Source of the DNA: Selaginella moellendorffii
Lineage: Eukaryota; Streptophyta; Lycopodiopsida; Selaginellales; Selaginellaceae
Direction: 5' to 3'
Length of the DNA: 64,000 nt
Assembly (NCBI RefSeq): GCF_000143415.4
Contig: NW_003314282.1
Coordinates: forward strand, 481,826 to 545,825
Of this stretch, positions 35,099 to 46,604 are shown piece after piece (the first letter of the stretch is position 1; every line of letters begins with the position of its first letter). A program made the translations under genes and the position numbers. The notes beneath the pieces were generated by a model. That model had not been told where the DNA came from. It saw nothing but the letters and a program-made list of their open reading frames with translations, and did no database searches.

Positions 35099-35799
35099 TC
35101 AGCTCTTTCCTCCTCCCTCCTGTTTGTTCTTCTTTCCAAACCAGCTCGCGACGATTGGCGTCAATGCCACTGTTGGAGGGAATCGAATTGGCGAAGCAGC
35201 TTTGTGTGCGGCGTACGCGAGCGCCAGAGTTCCAACTTTCTCGCCAGTTTCGTTGCTCTGGATTCCCACCTGGTTGGATTCGCGATGGAACTTCGTGAGT
35301 GAAGAACACAAAGAATTTGATTGCTCGCTTACCTTTGCAAGCAGCGATGGAACGTCCACTCCCGCGTTGATGAGAAGGTAGCACAGCGCGAACGAGACCG
35401 CCGAGAGAGAGATGGAAGTGACTAGATACGCGCCACCGTATCTAGCGAGTAGCTCTTTGGCTTGGACTTTCTTCTCGCCGCTCTCGTTCTTCTTGGAAGA
35501 AAAAATCTGCAAGACGAGATTTTTTTTCTGAGAAAGGAAAAAGGGAGAGCGAGAGTTACCTTCCACAGACCAGCTTCCAATCCAAATTTCCTCGTCACTT
35601 CTTCGACACCGTCGTCTTTGTTCACAGCATCTGTTTCCACCGACTGCTTCGTTTCCTTCTCCTTGTTCATCACAGCGCTGCATATCCTTCTTGGCCTTCT
35701 CGTTTTGGACACACAAAGGCCTGCCCCCGTTCTTCTCTGCGGCTGAATTGTCGACCCAAAACTTAGAGCTTGCGAACAAGCCATGGCCACCACCGCCAT
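35099..35799 (-). CDS. FAM210/DUF1279 membrane protein, chloroplast-targeted type
   Basis: Three exons (35799-35560, 35506-35333, 35269-35099) join in phase to give 194 residues. Residues 1-~45 are rich in Ser, Arg and Ala (MAVVAMACSQALSFGS), as expected of a transit peptide. The DUF1279 core follows: AKELLARYGGAYLVTSISLS, with a membrane span through FALCYLLINAGVDV and PSLLAK, then VGIQSNETGEKVGTLALAY and a second hydrophobic part (SPIRFPPTVALTPIVASW). The family includes mitochondrial FAM210A/B in animals and plastid proteins in plants, where its role is little known. Minus strand, between the RABA gene and COR413IM. Confidence 0.88.
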
Positions 35800-35955
35800 T
35801 CCCTGGACTAAAGTTCTCTTCTAACAAGTATCCCACCGCCCCAGCTCCCTTAACAGTGATCTTTCTCTTAAAAACAAACTCGTTATTGTTAGTCAATGAT
35901 ACAAAACGAAGCTGTACAGTAACGAATACACACATACGTACTACACGCGTTGCTG

Positions 35956-36991
35956 TCAGAGGCCCTGGTAGAGAAGCACGACCGGAACCGCCACCAGAAA
36001 GATGGAGGCCACGGTCGGGACGAGGACTCGCTGGTGGAACGCACGGCCGATCCCTCCAGCTCGAGAGATGTGTTGGAATCCCAAGTAGGATGATAGTGTG
36101 GCCCATATGATCAGTCCCGCTTGAGTCCCTCTATCATACACGGAGCAAGCAAAGTTAGGCATCACTTTCTTGAAAGAAAGAGTGAGAAACTATACCTTTG
36201 CTGCATCACTTGGTATGGAGCTGTAATGACGAGCAAGAGAAGAACCAAAGGAAGCTCAAGCTCTCCTGTTAAATACTACCATGGTTACACCAACGAGAGA
36301 AGAAAAACTCGAGGCTATCAACGAACCTGGTATGGTGTAGAAAAGCCGGACAGTAAGCGCTAGAAATGCTGACCACAATCCATATTCACCCCTGCAAGAC
36401 CAAGATCAATATCAACACACAGGCAGAAGAAGAAAAAACCAGTGAAAGCAGAAACTTACTTCATCCAGTTGATAACATTTTGAGGCATTTGCAATGCCAA
36501 GAGTGGAACGAGCAGCGATTTTCGAACTCCAGTGTTCTTAACAAGGAGAAGAGCCCTGGAAGAAAAAGAAATCAAGACCAAAGTTTTCATCGCAAAGAGA
36601 ATTCTTACACAGCAGACACTGTCGAGACCCATCGTAGCGTCTCGCCCGAGCACTGCGCAGAGAAAGCTCCAGTTTTACATCCCCTCTTCATCATTCTCGA
36701 TGAAAATGCCAGTGGAATTTTCTTCCTGGCGAGACAAAAAAAAAACAGAGAGAACGACTGTTCAAATCGGGAACGTTCTCCAACTGTCAAGGGGGAAAAA
36801 TGTAACCGATCCAAGAGCCAATCCAAGCGAGGGACGCGTCGGACTTACCCGATGGTCGACGAGGAGGAAAATAACGATCGCCCGCGCGGCGCCGGCAATC
36901 CCAGCTGCTGGTGATGGCAGACAAGATCCATCCGCGGCGATCCACTCGGGATCGCCATCGACGCAAGCGCCAGTGGCATCGCCATCGCCAT
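35956..36991 (-). CDS. COR413-type chloroplast inner-envelope protein
   Basis: COR413IM proteins are multi-span proteins of the chloroplast inner envelope induced by cold and linked to freezing tolerance. Six exons (36991-36849, 36725-36609, 36555-36460, 36391-36327, 36265-36196, 36130-35956) join in phase to 221 residues. The N-terminus (MAMAMPLALASMAIPSG...) is a plausible transit peptide. The signature runs VRKSLLVPLLALQMP, INWMKGEYGLWSAFLAL, FYTIPGELELPLVLLLLV, APYQVMQQRGTQAG, FQHISRAG, with four to five hydrophobic spans and a final one at LVPTVASIFLVAVPVVLL. Introns are 40-80 bases. The transit peptide favours the plastid (IM) form over the plasma-membrane (PM) form. Confidence 0.93.
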
Positions 36992-37081
36992 TCTCAAAAC
37001 CCTAGCCTAGCTTGATATGCGAGCCTAAAGTTTTTAAAATTTCTCTCAAAAATTCATCTTCTTCTTCCTCTCGCGTTTCGC

Positions 37082-38643
37082 TCAGACCTGGTGCTTGACG
37101 ACGCGCTGCGAGTGCGATTTTTTCTTCTTGTGCGTGGTGATGGCGATCGCCATATCGTTGGGGAGGAGCGTCCCCCACAGCACGGCGTGGAGGATCGAGA
37201 GGACGAGCACGCAAGCGACGATCGCCACGGACAGAAAGATGAAGAAGCTTGTCATTGCATCGGTGAGCCACGAGGAGACTACCAGGCCGTAGCGATTCGC
37301 GGTCATCGCGATTGCTGCCACTGGGAATGTGTAAGCCCACCACGCGATCGAGAACCTGGAAGCCAAGTTAGAGAAACCATGCGAGGAGAAAGAAAAAATC
37401 GATTTTGACGAGTACCTGAAGCCGCGAAAAAAATTCAACCGGACAATCTGCTCGAAGATGAAAAGCGAAAAACGATACGATTAGTTTCCGGCTGGAGAAA
37501 AGAAATTCTAGCTAGAAGAAAGAAAAGCAAGCTTACCAGTGAGATGAAGAGAAAGAGTCCCACGAAGTGTATGAGCCTGGCCGGGTAGTCAAAACTTCCA
37601 GCGAGCATCTCCCAGGCCTCGCTAGCGATGCTTGGAGCAGCGATGAAGAGGAAAAACACGGGGTGGAGCTCCTTCGGGAGCGTCTCGTTTGTCGGCAGCC
37701 TCTGGTAGAGCGTGACGAAGAGAACCACGTAGTGTGCCAAGCCGACCGCGAAGAGGAAGATCGCAAACTCCTTCCACCCAACGACGTGAGAAAGCAACGA
37801 TCCGACGAAGTTGCCCGTGAGCGCCAGGTGAGTGGTCGGGTTTGCGACCTTGGACAGCCTTCTCTCGCCTCCAAACAGCCACTGCCCGTAGATCTTCACC
37901 TCGAGAGCAAACACCGGCCCCATGAAGACGCCGAGCAGCCACGGATGGAGCCGCTTGGCGATGTCTTTCGGGGTACTCAGCGCCAGCAGCATGGCCGCCA
38001 CCCAGGGAGCGAAGAAATAGTTGACTCTCACTGGATGATGAAACTCCCGGCGCACGGCTTCGAAGTAGAAGACGCACTTCAATGCGTAGGCCGAGAAGAG
38101 GACGGTGTGGACGAACACCCCGATCGACCACAGCGCGAAAAGCACTCCTTTGGGGACGTGTTTCAAGTAGCTCAGCGATGACGCGTCGTGGATCTCGGCC
38201 CAGAGAAGAGACTGCGCTGAGAGTCCGATGCTTACTCCGAATACATTGGCTGGTACGCGAAGTAGAAAAGGCCACTTTTGATCCAGTGGCAACAGCAAAT
38301 CCTCGGAATCCTGGAGTGGAAAAGGTTACCTCTCTAGATCATCGAGCTCGCGGAAAAAGCTTACCTTGAGAACTTCGAGCTCGGGGCCCTGCAACGCATC
38401 GAAGAACCTCCCCGCCGGGAGCTCCTCGTCGGTCTCAAACTTTGGTGGAGGCGCATCGCCGTTCTGCTTGGAGAGCCACGGGATTTGCTTCTCTAGGCTC
38501 TTGGACGACCTTGTCTTGAACAAGTTGTAGCTCGTCGACGTGGGTGGCGATTGCGGTGGCGACTGTGAAACTCGATCAACTTGACTGGAACCGGCCTCGG
38601 GTTGCTTTTCCGGCGACTCGTCCAGAGGATCACTCCTCCCCAT
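37082..38643 (-). CDS. S-type anion channel (SLAC1 homologue, SLAH)
   Basis: SLAC/SLAH channels conduct chloride and nitrate across the plasma membrane; SLAC1 closes stomata. Four exons (38643-38365, 38310-37537, 37447-37416, 37355-37082) join in phase to 452 residues from MGRSDPLDES; an in-frame ATG seven codons upstream (38664) is possible. The N-terminal ~115 residues are polar, with Ser-rich kinase-target-like stretches (SQSPPQSPPTS, TRSSKSLEKQ). The TDT-fold core follows: LRVPANVFGVSIGLSAQ, YFFAPWVAAMLLAL, NPTTHLALTGNFVGSLL (the usual NPS/TH-LSVVGNFVG motif), VFFLFIAAPSIASEAW, and FSIAWWAYTFPVAAIAM at the start of exon 4. The pore Phe expected in SLAC1 cannot be assigned without alignment. 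The C-terminus is basic and His/Lys-rich. About 130 bases separate it from TIC100 upstream. Confidence 0.93.
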
Positions 38644-38772
38644 GACCCTAAGAATCGCCCGCATTCATGTGAAAACGGACAGTTAGTCGACGTGGCTGAC
38701 CCCTCCAATGGTTTGCCTGCTCCTGTATTCCTGTTCATCTCCTGTTTCCTGTTTCCATTTCTTCCACTGCCA

Positions 38773-41700
38773 CTAGACTGGAATCGCGATCGAGAAAACG
38801 TCCTGCTCGGAGATCTTCCACGAGTAACTCTTTCTCGAGCGTTGGTTTTGCAGAGTCGTGTTCTTCCGCCTCTCGAGAAGAACTACCGAGCTATTGCAAC
38901 TCCTCGTCGTTCTAAGCGTGACGAAGGACTTTTTCGTGGCACAAGGTATCTTCACGGGTTCCATGCGCTCTGGAAAAGACAGGTCCGAAGAAGGCTGGCT
39001 TGGGAAGTTCTTCGTCTTCTCTCCACCACCTGAGGCTTGTTTCTGCTGTTGATGCCTCCTGAGCATCGGGAAAGTAAAAGCTCGGAGCCATGGTGACATT
39101 GTGATCGCCGCAAATGCCGTAGGAAACGCTGACTTTGAGGTTCTATCCGAGATTTTCTCGTCCGGCCTGTTGCTGTCCTCTTCTAGCATCGCCACCTTAC
39201 CAAAACCGCGAGGTTTCTTATCCTCTTCTCCCTCTTCTTCGCCATCTTCATCTTCATCCACTTTACCGAAGCTTCGAGGTTCGTCTTCGTCGTCAGCTGT
39301 TTTTCCAAAACTTCTCTTGGTGTCCTCTTCAGGCTCAACCTCATCCTGTTCCACCGCTTTGTCAAGAGTTGAAGGCTCTTCTTCTTCTTCCTCATCTTCC
39401 TCTACCACAGTTTTCTCCGTTGGCTGTTCCGGCTTTTCCATCTTCTCGGGTCCCTTCGTTTTAGCTTCTTTGCGCAATCTGTCTGCTTCGTCCATCGCCT
39501 GTTCAATCTCGTCCAGCTGTCGGAGCTCCTCTTCAATTGCCTCATCTTCAATTTCAGCTCTCAGCTTCATTTCCTCTTTCCGTTCCTCGTCCTCCTCACG
39601 CCACCTCCGCTCCATTTCTTCTTTCTCCTTTTGCCATTCCCGTTCCATCTGCTCGTCTTCTTCCTTGTACTTTTTCAGCCTCTCCTCTCGCGTCAGATCT
39701 TGTGGATCCTTCAGTTCATCTGGATCCTCCATTGGCTCGTCCGAGAAAAACTCGTCCCAACCATCAGGTAGAAACACAGCTTCCTCCGGCTTTATAGATC
39801 CGTCTTCTTTGTATGGCTGCCAGAAGAACTTTATGTTTCCATCTTTATCGTAGATCCAGTTGATCAATCGACCGGTCGGAACATGATAGAGGATTTCTCC
39901 CTCGAAATTTGGATGAGACTTCAGCACGTTCTCCTCGTCAAGCCATCCGTAAGAGGAAGGCTCGTTGGTTAACACTATAAACTCGTCACCTGTAACAATA
40001 TTCATCACTTCAGAGCAACCCAAGTGTAGAATGAGCAAATGTACCATTTTCCCACATGTATTCCAGCTCGGCAGGCATTGGTATTCTTAGCGGTGATTTG
40101 ATGAACGAGTTAAGCCACATTTGCTGTTCTTTATCCACCTCCTCAACGTAAATCTTCCATGGATCGGGAACCTGCATCTCACAGAAAAGAGAAGACATAC
40201 ATTACAACTTCAAAATGACGCTGAGGCCGACCTCGTAATAGGCATTGACCCAGCCTGGAGCCATCCAAACATCTTCATCTTCGTAAAAGTAAGGATGCTG
40301 AGGATCATTGAAAGGACCGTCCATCTCCCGCACCACTGCAAGTTTTTTATGCTTGAGCTTCCACCGTAAAGTAGTTAAAAATGTACGTACTTCCATCCGG
40401 TTTTTTAGTGAACATCTTCGCTTTGGCTGCAGCCACTTGGGCTAAACCAGAGTGGATCTACACGACGATCAAGTAAAATTAATAATGCGAATGTCTGTAG
40501 CATAGTACTCACAGCGCAAGCCTCCAAAGTACATTCGCCGGGATCTCCTAAGAGCTCTCCAAAATAGAACTTTCCCTGAACAATATAAGCCAAGTTTGAC
40601 ACATCTGTTGGTGTAAGAAAGAACTCTTACGTAAATCAGGCGCGTGTTCACATCAAGCACGCCACATCCGTGCATACGATTATGCTTCCACTGTCCAGAA
40701 TATTTATATCGACCCTTTTCTCTGCAAATTTCGCAATATCCGTAAAATGAAATAAAACAAGAAAAGTAACTTACGGCAATTCTCCATACAGCTCAATCCA
40801 GTATGGATCGTTCTCGTACAACTCGGACGCTTTCATGGTTACGTTCGGCTTCTCCAGTGTATCTTCAATGTCTTTCTTTAGCCATTCACGTTCTTCCGGA
40901 GGCATGTAGTCAGCTTTGATAATCCAGCCTTGATCTCTCATTTCTTTCTCGAGCCTGCAAAACAGAACGGAGTAACAACTTCACGACACAAGCACAGACT
41001 TACTTGGAGTCCGGCGGCGGCTGATATACTGGAATATGAACATGAAGCACCCCGTGTCCTTCCATCATGTTTCGCCGCCACATACCTTCATATCTGCGCA
41101 TCCAAACTTGTCAATCTCATATGCACAGAAATGTCAGATGAAATGGCTTAACTGTACGTCCTCAAACATGGATGTGTAGACTCCCTTTCCATGAGCAAGG
41201 TCGTCCCAAATGGTTCCTTCGTAGCTGAGAAAACCGACAGAAAGAGGTATAAACAACAAATAGAAAAGGAAAAAGAACAAACCTCGATCCATCAGGGAAG
41301 ATATAACTCCCCCACCGTAAGAACTCCTCGATCTTTTCCAGCTCTTCCACCACATCGAACGCATTCTCAACCTCGGCATGGATCTTTGGTATGGAAGGAT
41401 AAGGCAGGCGATAAGGCACGTAGTATGGCCGTGCTGGATATCCATCCTCGGTCAGCGGCGTTTTCTGCTTCTTCCTGTGCTCAAAGAGCTTTGGATCATA
41501 TCTATCCGGCGGGTTCTTGAGCATCTTCATCCTTTCTTCCTTGAGCTTGTCCATATACTTCTTAAACTCCTTCTTCTGCTTGCGGCTTCTCTTCGTTTGC
41601 TGTGCGATAACTTTGTCCAGATCTTCGTCGGGAGGAGGTGGCGCAAACATTGGATCATATCCACTGCCAGTGGCATCGAGAGGAGGATCCACCCATTCTT

Positions 41701-42193
41701 CTCCAAGGTCCTCTTCCGTCCACCCTTCCAAATCCACCGGGAAGTTCCAAGTCGCCTCATACTCGTTCTTGAGCCTGTCCTTGATAATCTCCTCCTTCTT
41801 CTTCACTCTCTCGAGCTTTTTCCGCTGGCGTTCCTCGGCAATACGACGATCTTGTTCCCGTGACAGCTCCATAATCTCCTGCTCTCTCAGCTTCTTCTTC
41901 TCCGAATCCTCGTCAGGCTCCTTTGGCTCTTCCAGCTGCGGGGCTCGACGCCTAGGCGGAGGAACGAATCGAAATTCCACTTCCTCCTCCGACTCCTCCT
42001 CTTCCTCGGGAAGAATTTCCTCCTCGTCCGTCCCCCACGTCTCCTGGTCTATCAAATCCACAATGTTTGGCTCCGGAGGCTTGGGAAACACTTGCACATT
42101 GCCGCGATAGTCCTCATAGCGCATCATCTCCGGCTCGTTCTTCTTCTCCACCGCGGCTGTCTCGGCCTTCGTTGTCTCCTCCGTCTTCGCCAT
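38773..42193 (-). CDS. TIC100: TIC100-like MORN-repeat protein of the chloroplast import machinery
   Basis: TIC100 (EMB1211 family) is a subunit of the 1-MDa TIC complex that moves proteins through the chloroplast inner envelope. Exons by eye: 42193-41283, 41224-41158, 41093-41004, 40954-40775, 40721-40631, 40575-40513, 40457-40391, 40335-40232, 40171-40045, 39989-38773, about 972 residues. The N-terminal part is acidic (ILPEEEEESEEEVEF) then coiled coil (EQDRRIAEERQRKKLERVKK). MORN motifs follow: YEGTIWDDLAHGKGVY, YEGMWRRNMMEGHGVL, YSGQWKHNRMHGCGV. Then comes the conserved QHPYFYEDEDVWMAPGW and MPAELEYMWEN, and an acidic coiled-coil C-terminal region with RSFGK repeats. All junctions agree in phase except exon 2/3, where one AG seems missing (see findings). 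It has no obvious transit peptide. Confidence 0.9.
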
Positions 42194-42843
42194 GGCTCCA
42201 ACAGCACTGTAGGCACGAAATTCTGAGTGGAGAAACATCGAAGAATGCAGCAGCGCAGCTCAGATTGAGCGCCAATCTCGAATCGCGCAGCGCATTCGCT
42301 TCTACATTTACCTCGCGAAGAAGAACCGCCGAGCGCTCCAACGAAGAACCCTAGATAGCCAAAAAAAATGGAGGGTTTTGGTGGGGGATAAGGTACAAAT
42401 GGCACACAAACAGTGGTAAAAAGGTAAAAACTTCTTTTCTTTATCTCTGTACAAGAGTATTTACAACGCTGTAAAAAATCAAGAGGGCTTGGAGGTAACT
42501 ACATACAAGCATTTCCAGCCGGTTTATTCTTTTTTTTTTTTTTTTTGGCTCGTTTTTCTTCGTTGGAATCCAATGGTAATTTCGTTGGTTTTTTTTCTCT
42601 GTTTTCGAATTTTTTTGTTCTTTTTCTCAGCCTGGAACTTGGGTGTTAAATCTGCAGTCAAAGTAAGCACGCTCAAAAACTTTGGCTTACATCGTCGGTC
42701 ACATAGCGTCCATCGCACTCCACAAAACAAGACTGCTAGAATACTTCCATCATCTTCTTCCATTATTCCTTCCACTCCAACGACGTAAGCCTAGTCTGGA
42801 AACAAGAGATTATCAGCAAACACTAGAGAAAACGAAAGAAAAA
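42194..42843. other. Gap between TIC100 and the ATG18-like gene
   Basis: 5' region of TIC100 and 3' UTR of the ATG18-like gene. It contains a T-run of about 20 bases (42526-42547). No gene is called; frames on both strands are shadows of low-complexity sequence. Confidence 0.5.
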
Positions 42844-45800
42844 CTAAGTTTGAGTACCTTCTTCACAGAAGGGGAACATTGCTCCTTCCCAGCTCTCTGC
42901 GCCGTGACTCTGCTGCGCCTCGTTCTCGGCATTCCCTGCTTCACAGTCCACCGCCGCAGCAGGCTCGGGTTCCAGAGCTGGGCCGGGATCCTGCAACTCG
43001 TTGGCCATCGACGCTGCAGCAATCGCTTCCTCGGTCGGAGCTGGAACAAAACTCTCCAAAGTTGTCGCTCAGTGACAAACTTGAGATGACTGACCTGTTG
43101 TCGGGTTTGGAACCGCAGCTAAGACGTGATTAGCATGCAAGCAGTTCGCGCTGAATAAATCGTTCTGCAGCATCCCTCCTGGAGATGCCGCCGTAATATA
43201 CACATCAGATCCTGCGGTGCAAGCAAACATCAAAAAGGCTTGCTACGGTAAAAAAAACCAAGAAACTCGACACAAACCTTGATAGTTATGGTGGAAGCCA
43301 TTAGATCCACAGGACGAGTCAACTAAAGGGCCTTCGGATCCAAAGCTACTTCCACTACTTGATCGCTGGATTTGCGTCTCCAAGTTGTTATGCAAACGGT
43401 ATTTCGGGACCGCAATTCCGTCTCTGTGAGCACGAAGGAAAAGTTAGCCATTCTCCAGAAAGTAAAAACATACCTTTGCTGGAGCCTGTCCACCAGAGGT
43501 TTCAAGTCCTTTCTTCGGATCTCAATCACCTGGTGCGGCATCTTTTCTATTTCGAGCTCCTGATTGTCCTTCACCAGTAGTGCATGGAAGTACACCTGAA
43601 AAGCCAAACCGTTAGTAAGCTGGAGAAAACGAAAACACGAGAGAGTTGCTTGTAACGAGAGTTTACATTAGGCTTGGCCCAAATCGGGAGCGGCCGTGCT
43701 TGGCTAATCTGTACTTCGGCGTTGGACATGTACCAGCGTTGTAGCTCCTCCACTTTCATCTCAGTTTTCAGAGACTGCTCGTCCGGGTAGCTGGCCTCGC
43801 GCTCGAGCCAATCTTTTCGCCGACAGATATCCCACTTCTCAGACGGCTCCACGATTAGCCTCAAATCCTGAGACTGCCCCGGACTGCTCGATCCTTCTGT
43901 ACTGTATCCACCCTCCCCTCCTGTGCATGGTCTCAGCAAGTATTTCGTAAGGTAGCCGGACGGACAAAGCACCCACAGTTTATCCCTCAGGCTACAGTTC
44001 CCGCCTTCCGAGCTTCCACAGTCACCGTCGTGAAACCCGGCTGCCACAGCCCCGCTACTTGCACTGGAGCCATTAGGCCGTCCGGTCCCTCGCCACCCCA
44101 GTCCATTCTTTATCCTGCTTACCACGGATAGAGTGATTGCGGGCGGCGGCGGCGGTAGAGCCTGTTGAGAAGCACGAAGCGGGCCGTTGCTAGTCCACCA
44201 AGGATAGGCCGGTGTAGGAACCACCATGGGCCCGGTGAAAGGATCCACCGAGCAGGCGCCATGGGTCTGAGGCCCGACACCTCCACCGAAGGGTGAAATA
44301 GCGAACAGATGACTCGTGCCCCTGGAAGTGCTTACCGAAATCCAATGACTGTCGTGGCTGAAACTGATGTCTTGGATAACCTGAGATGCTGCTCGTAAGA
44401 AAAATGTTTCGTTTCAGTAAAGGTAGAACCTTACCGCATTTGTAACGCCTCTACAGAGCTTGTAAAGGTGCACGTGCGAGGCCTTTGCATCTGCTGTCGG
44501 AGTCAGGCGGAACACATTCAGGTTGTGGCCGTACACGGACGCCGTAACGAGAAGCGTTCCACTCGGATCGAAACAAAGTGCAGATATCGGGCTGGAATGC
44601 GCACGGAATTGCGCGATGATTTTATTCTCTACGTAATCCCGCACAATCACCTGTTAAAAACTTATAACCATCAGCCCAAGGAAAGAGGAAAGGCAGAAAA
44701 CTTACAGTTCCCGCGTACTCGGTTTCAGTACTAGCTCCATTACTTGCACCCTCCGGCAACAAGTCGGAGCAGTACTTGGACAAAGTCTTGTATCCCATAT
44801 CACCAAGTGTCATGATCCCCGCTGCCAACTGCTTGCTCGACTCCATAGCATAGTGAGCAACCAGGCCACCACTCGCAGGTGACGTAGACGGGCTGATCCC
44901 CGGAGATATCAGGTGTTGCGGTGAAACGCGACCAACAGAGGACATAAACGGTTGGTTGGCTGGGTAAGCCATCCACCTGGGACCGAGTGCCAAGGCTCCA
45001 TATCCAGCATTGGCTGCTCCCAGCCCAGCACTAGGCATACTATAAGTCAACACACTGACAATAGTCTGAAGGGTGTCGGCGTCGTAGCCATAGATCTGGA
45101 AGACAAAGTAAAAGCACGGCACTGTAAGAGAAAAGGAAAGCTAACAAAGCCAGGTTGCGTACCTGGTTGGCGAGAGCAACGGCAATCAGGCGTCGGCTGC
45201 ACCGAACAGCATAAATACCAGTCCGGAAGCGCAGCTCCTTGACGTAGTTGTGCGTCCTCAAAGAATAGAAGCGAACTACGGTTGGAACGAAATGCGGGTG
45301 CACGGCCCTCACTGTTCCGTTGGAGCCAGAGTTCCCTCTAGCGTAGTCCCCCGTAACAACCAGCAGTAGAGGCTCCACATCCTTGAGTTCTCCAGCTTGA
45401 CTTTCGGTTAATGGCTTGAGCCGCAGGAATGCAGCACGTCCATCGCGTTTTGATACGATGTCTCTTACGCTGCCGGCATCTTCCAGGTCCCAGACTTGAA
45501 AACCGTGAAGATACGTGAGTAACAACACATGACGAAACAGGCCGGGGCCAACTTCCAGAGTGTCCAGCGAGGCCCATTGCACCTGCAGCAAGATTCCAAA
45601 GAAACGTAAGTAAAATAACGCAGGAAAAAGAAGAGCATGACAGCAAACTCTATCTGCAAGAACAAGAAAACAAGGACGTAAATGCAAGCGTAAACCCACG
45701 TGTCAAAGGCAATCCCCTTGAGAAGATATGATCTTTTCACGAGCCCCAAACAAAGCATAAGACCAGAGAAACAATTCACTTTGGAACAAAAGCAAAAAAT

Positions 45801-46052
45801 GAATCGCAAGATCAAAAAGAAAAATCAAAGTACCTGTTCTCGATGCTTGTCCTCCTCGTGAGAGGCTGTAGAAGTTACCGAAGAGCTCGCGGTGCGTACA
45901 GTAGCAGCGATATTCCCAGCAGAAACGCTACGCAGGTAGCTGGAGATCGCTCTCCAAGTGAATTTGCTGCTACCATTCCGTGCTACCCCAAAGCGGGGGC
46001 TTCTCGAGCTGGCATCGTTTCTCATCCCCTCGAATATCTCCTCTTCTTGCAT
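42844..46052 (-). CDS. ATG18-type WD-propeller autophagy protein with BCAS3 domain
   Basis: PROPPIN proteins bind phosphatidylinositol phosphates on autophagic membranes; plant ATG18f/g/h carry a BCAS3 domain. Nine exons (46052-45834, 45582-45163, 45095-44706, 44650-44435, 44380-43667, 43595-43474, 43423-43278, 43211-43095, 43040-42844) join in phase to 846 residues. Features: basic N-terminus; WASLDTL and LLLTYLHGFQVWDLED (first blades); IYGYDADTLQTIVSVLT; SPISALCFDPSGTLLVTASV; YKLCRGVTNAVIQDISFSHD, where LCRG stands at the place of the PROPPIN FRRG motif; STSRGTSHLFAISPFGG; a BCAS3 region in exon 5 (LWVLCPSGYLTKYLLRP, EPSEKWDICRRKDW); and the end MFPFCEEGTQT. I took the stop at 42844 (unspliced last exon); a donor at 42857 is the alternative. 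Cytosol to phagophore is expected. It is divergent from the PPR gene (550-base gap). Confidence 0.92.
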
Positions 46053-46604
46053 AACCCACTTGGATTGCCGCTATGCGTCCATAATTCACACTAAGAACCA
46101 AAAAAAGAGGCCTCGCTATATCAATCCCACCCAGCAAATTCCCCAATGAATGATTTTTTCTACGCGCGCTCCTCACCAAATTCCTCTATCCTGTCCCTCG
46201 CTTGTATTCACAGCCCAGCTCGAAAAAAGTCCCGCCTCGCAAGCTAGCCCGAGCAAAAAGCTGTGGCCACCACCGAAACCCTTGCGCGCACTCAAGCTAG
46301 ACACAGCCAGGAGCCGTGCCAGAATTTGAGACCTAGCGTCTACTCCACCGCTGGAATCGATCGATCCGGCGACCCTAAAACCCCAAGAATTTCTTGTCTA
46401 GAAAACTCGCCAAGGCGCCAGCGCCTTGCCCCGCCGCGAGCTCACCTCGCCATCGCCATTTCCCGGATTGCCCTAATCGACTCTTTCTCCGTCCTTGTCT
46501 TCTTCCCTCGTCTCTCTCATCGTTTCTCCGTCCTTAAATACCATGTGATCGTGACGGGCGTAAGGCTGGGATATTCCGTCCCCTGGTGGGATATTCCGTC
46601 GCCC
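46053..46604. promoter_or_regulatory. Divergent gap between ATG18-like and PPR genes
   Basis: The two genes start 552 bases apart in opposite directions. The reading frame of the PPR protein stays open upstream of its first ATG to 46263 but has no ATG there, so it is probably 5' UTR; no clear TATA box was picked out. A shared promoter region is possible. Confidence 0.4.

Noticed and set aside
35099-36106. A single 335-codon minus-strand frame
   Set aside because: It runs across three FAM210-like exons and their introns and part of COR413IM; splicing gives two known families instead.
39101-39853. Plus-strand 250-codon Ser-rich frame
   Set aside because: Antisense shadow of the acidic coiled-coil end of TIC100; low complexity only.
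41517-42110. Plus-strand 197-codon frame
   Set aside because: Antisense of TIC100 exon 1; composition follows the Glu/Lys codons of the real gene.
46263-46604. Upstream extension of the PPR frame
   Set aside because: No ATG in this stretch; the 114 extra codons start at GTG and have no PPR or clear transit-peptide pattern.
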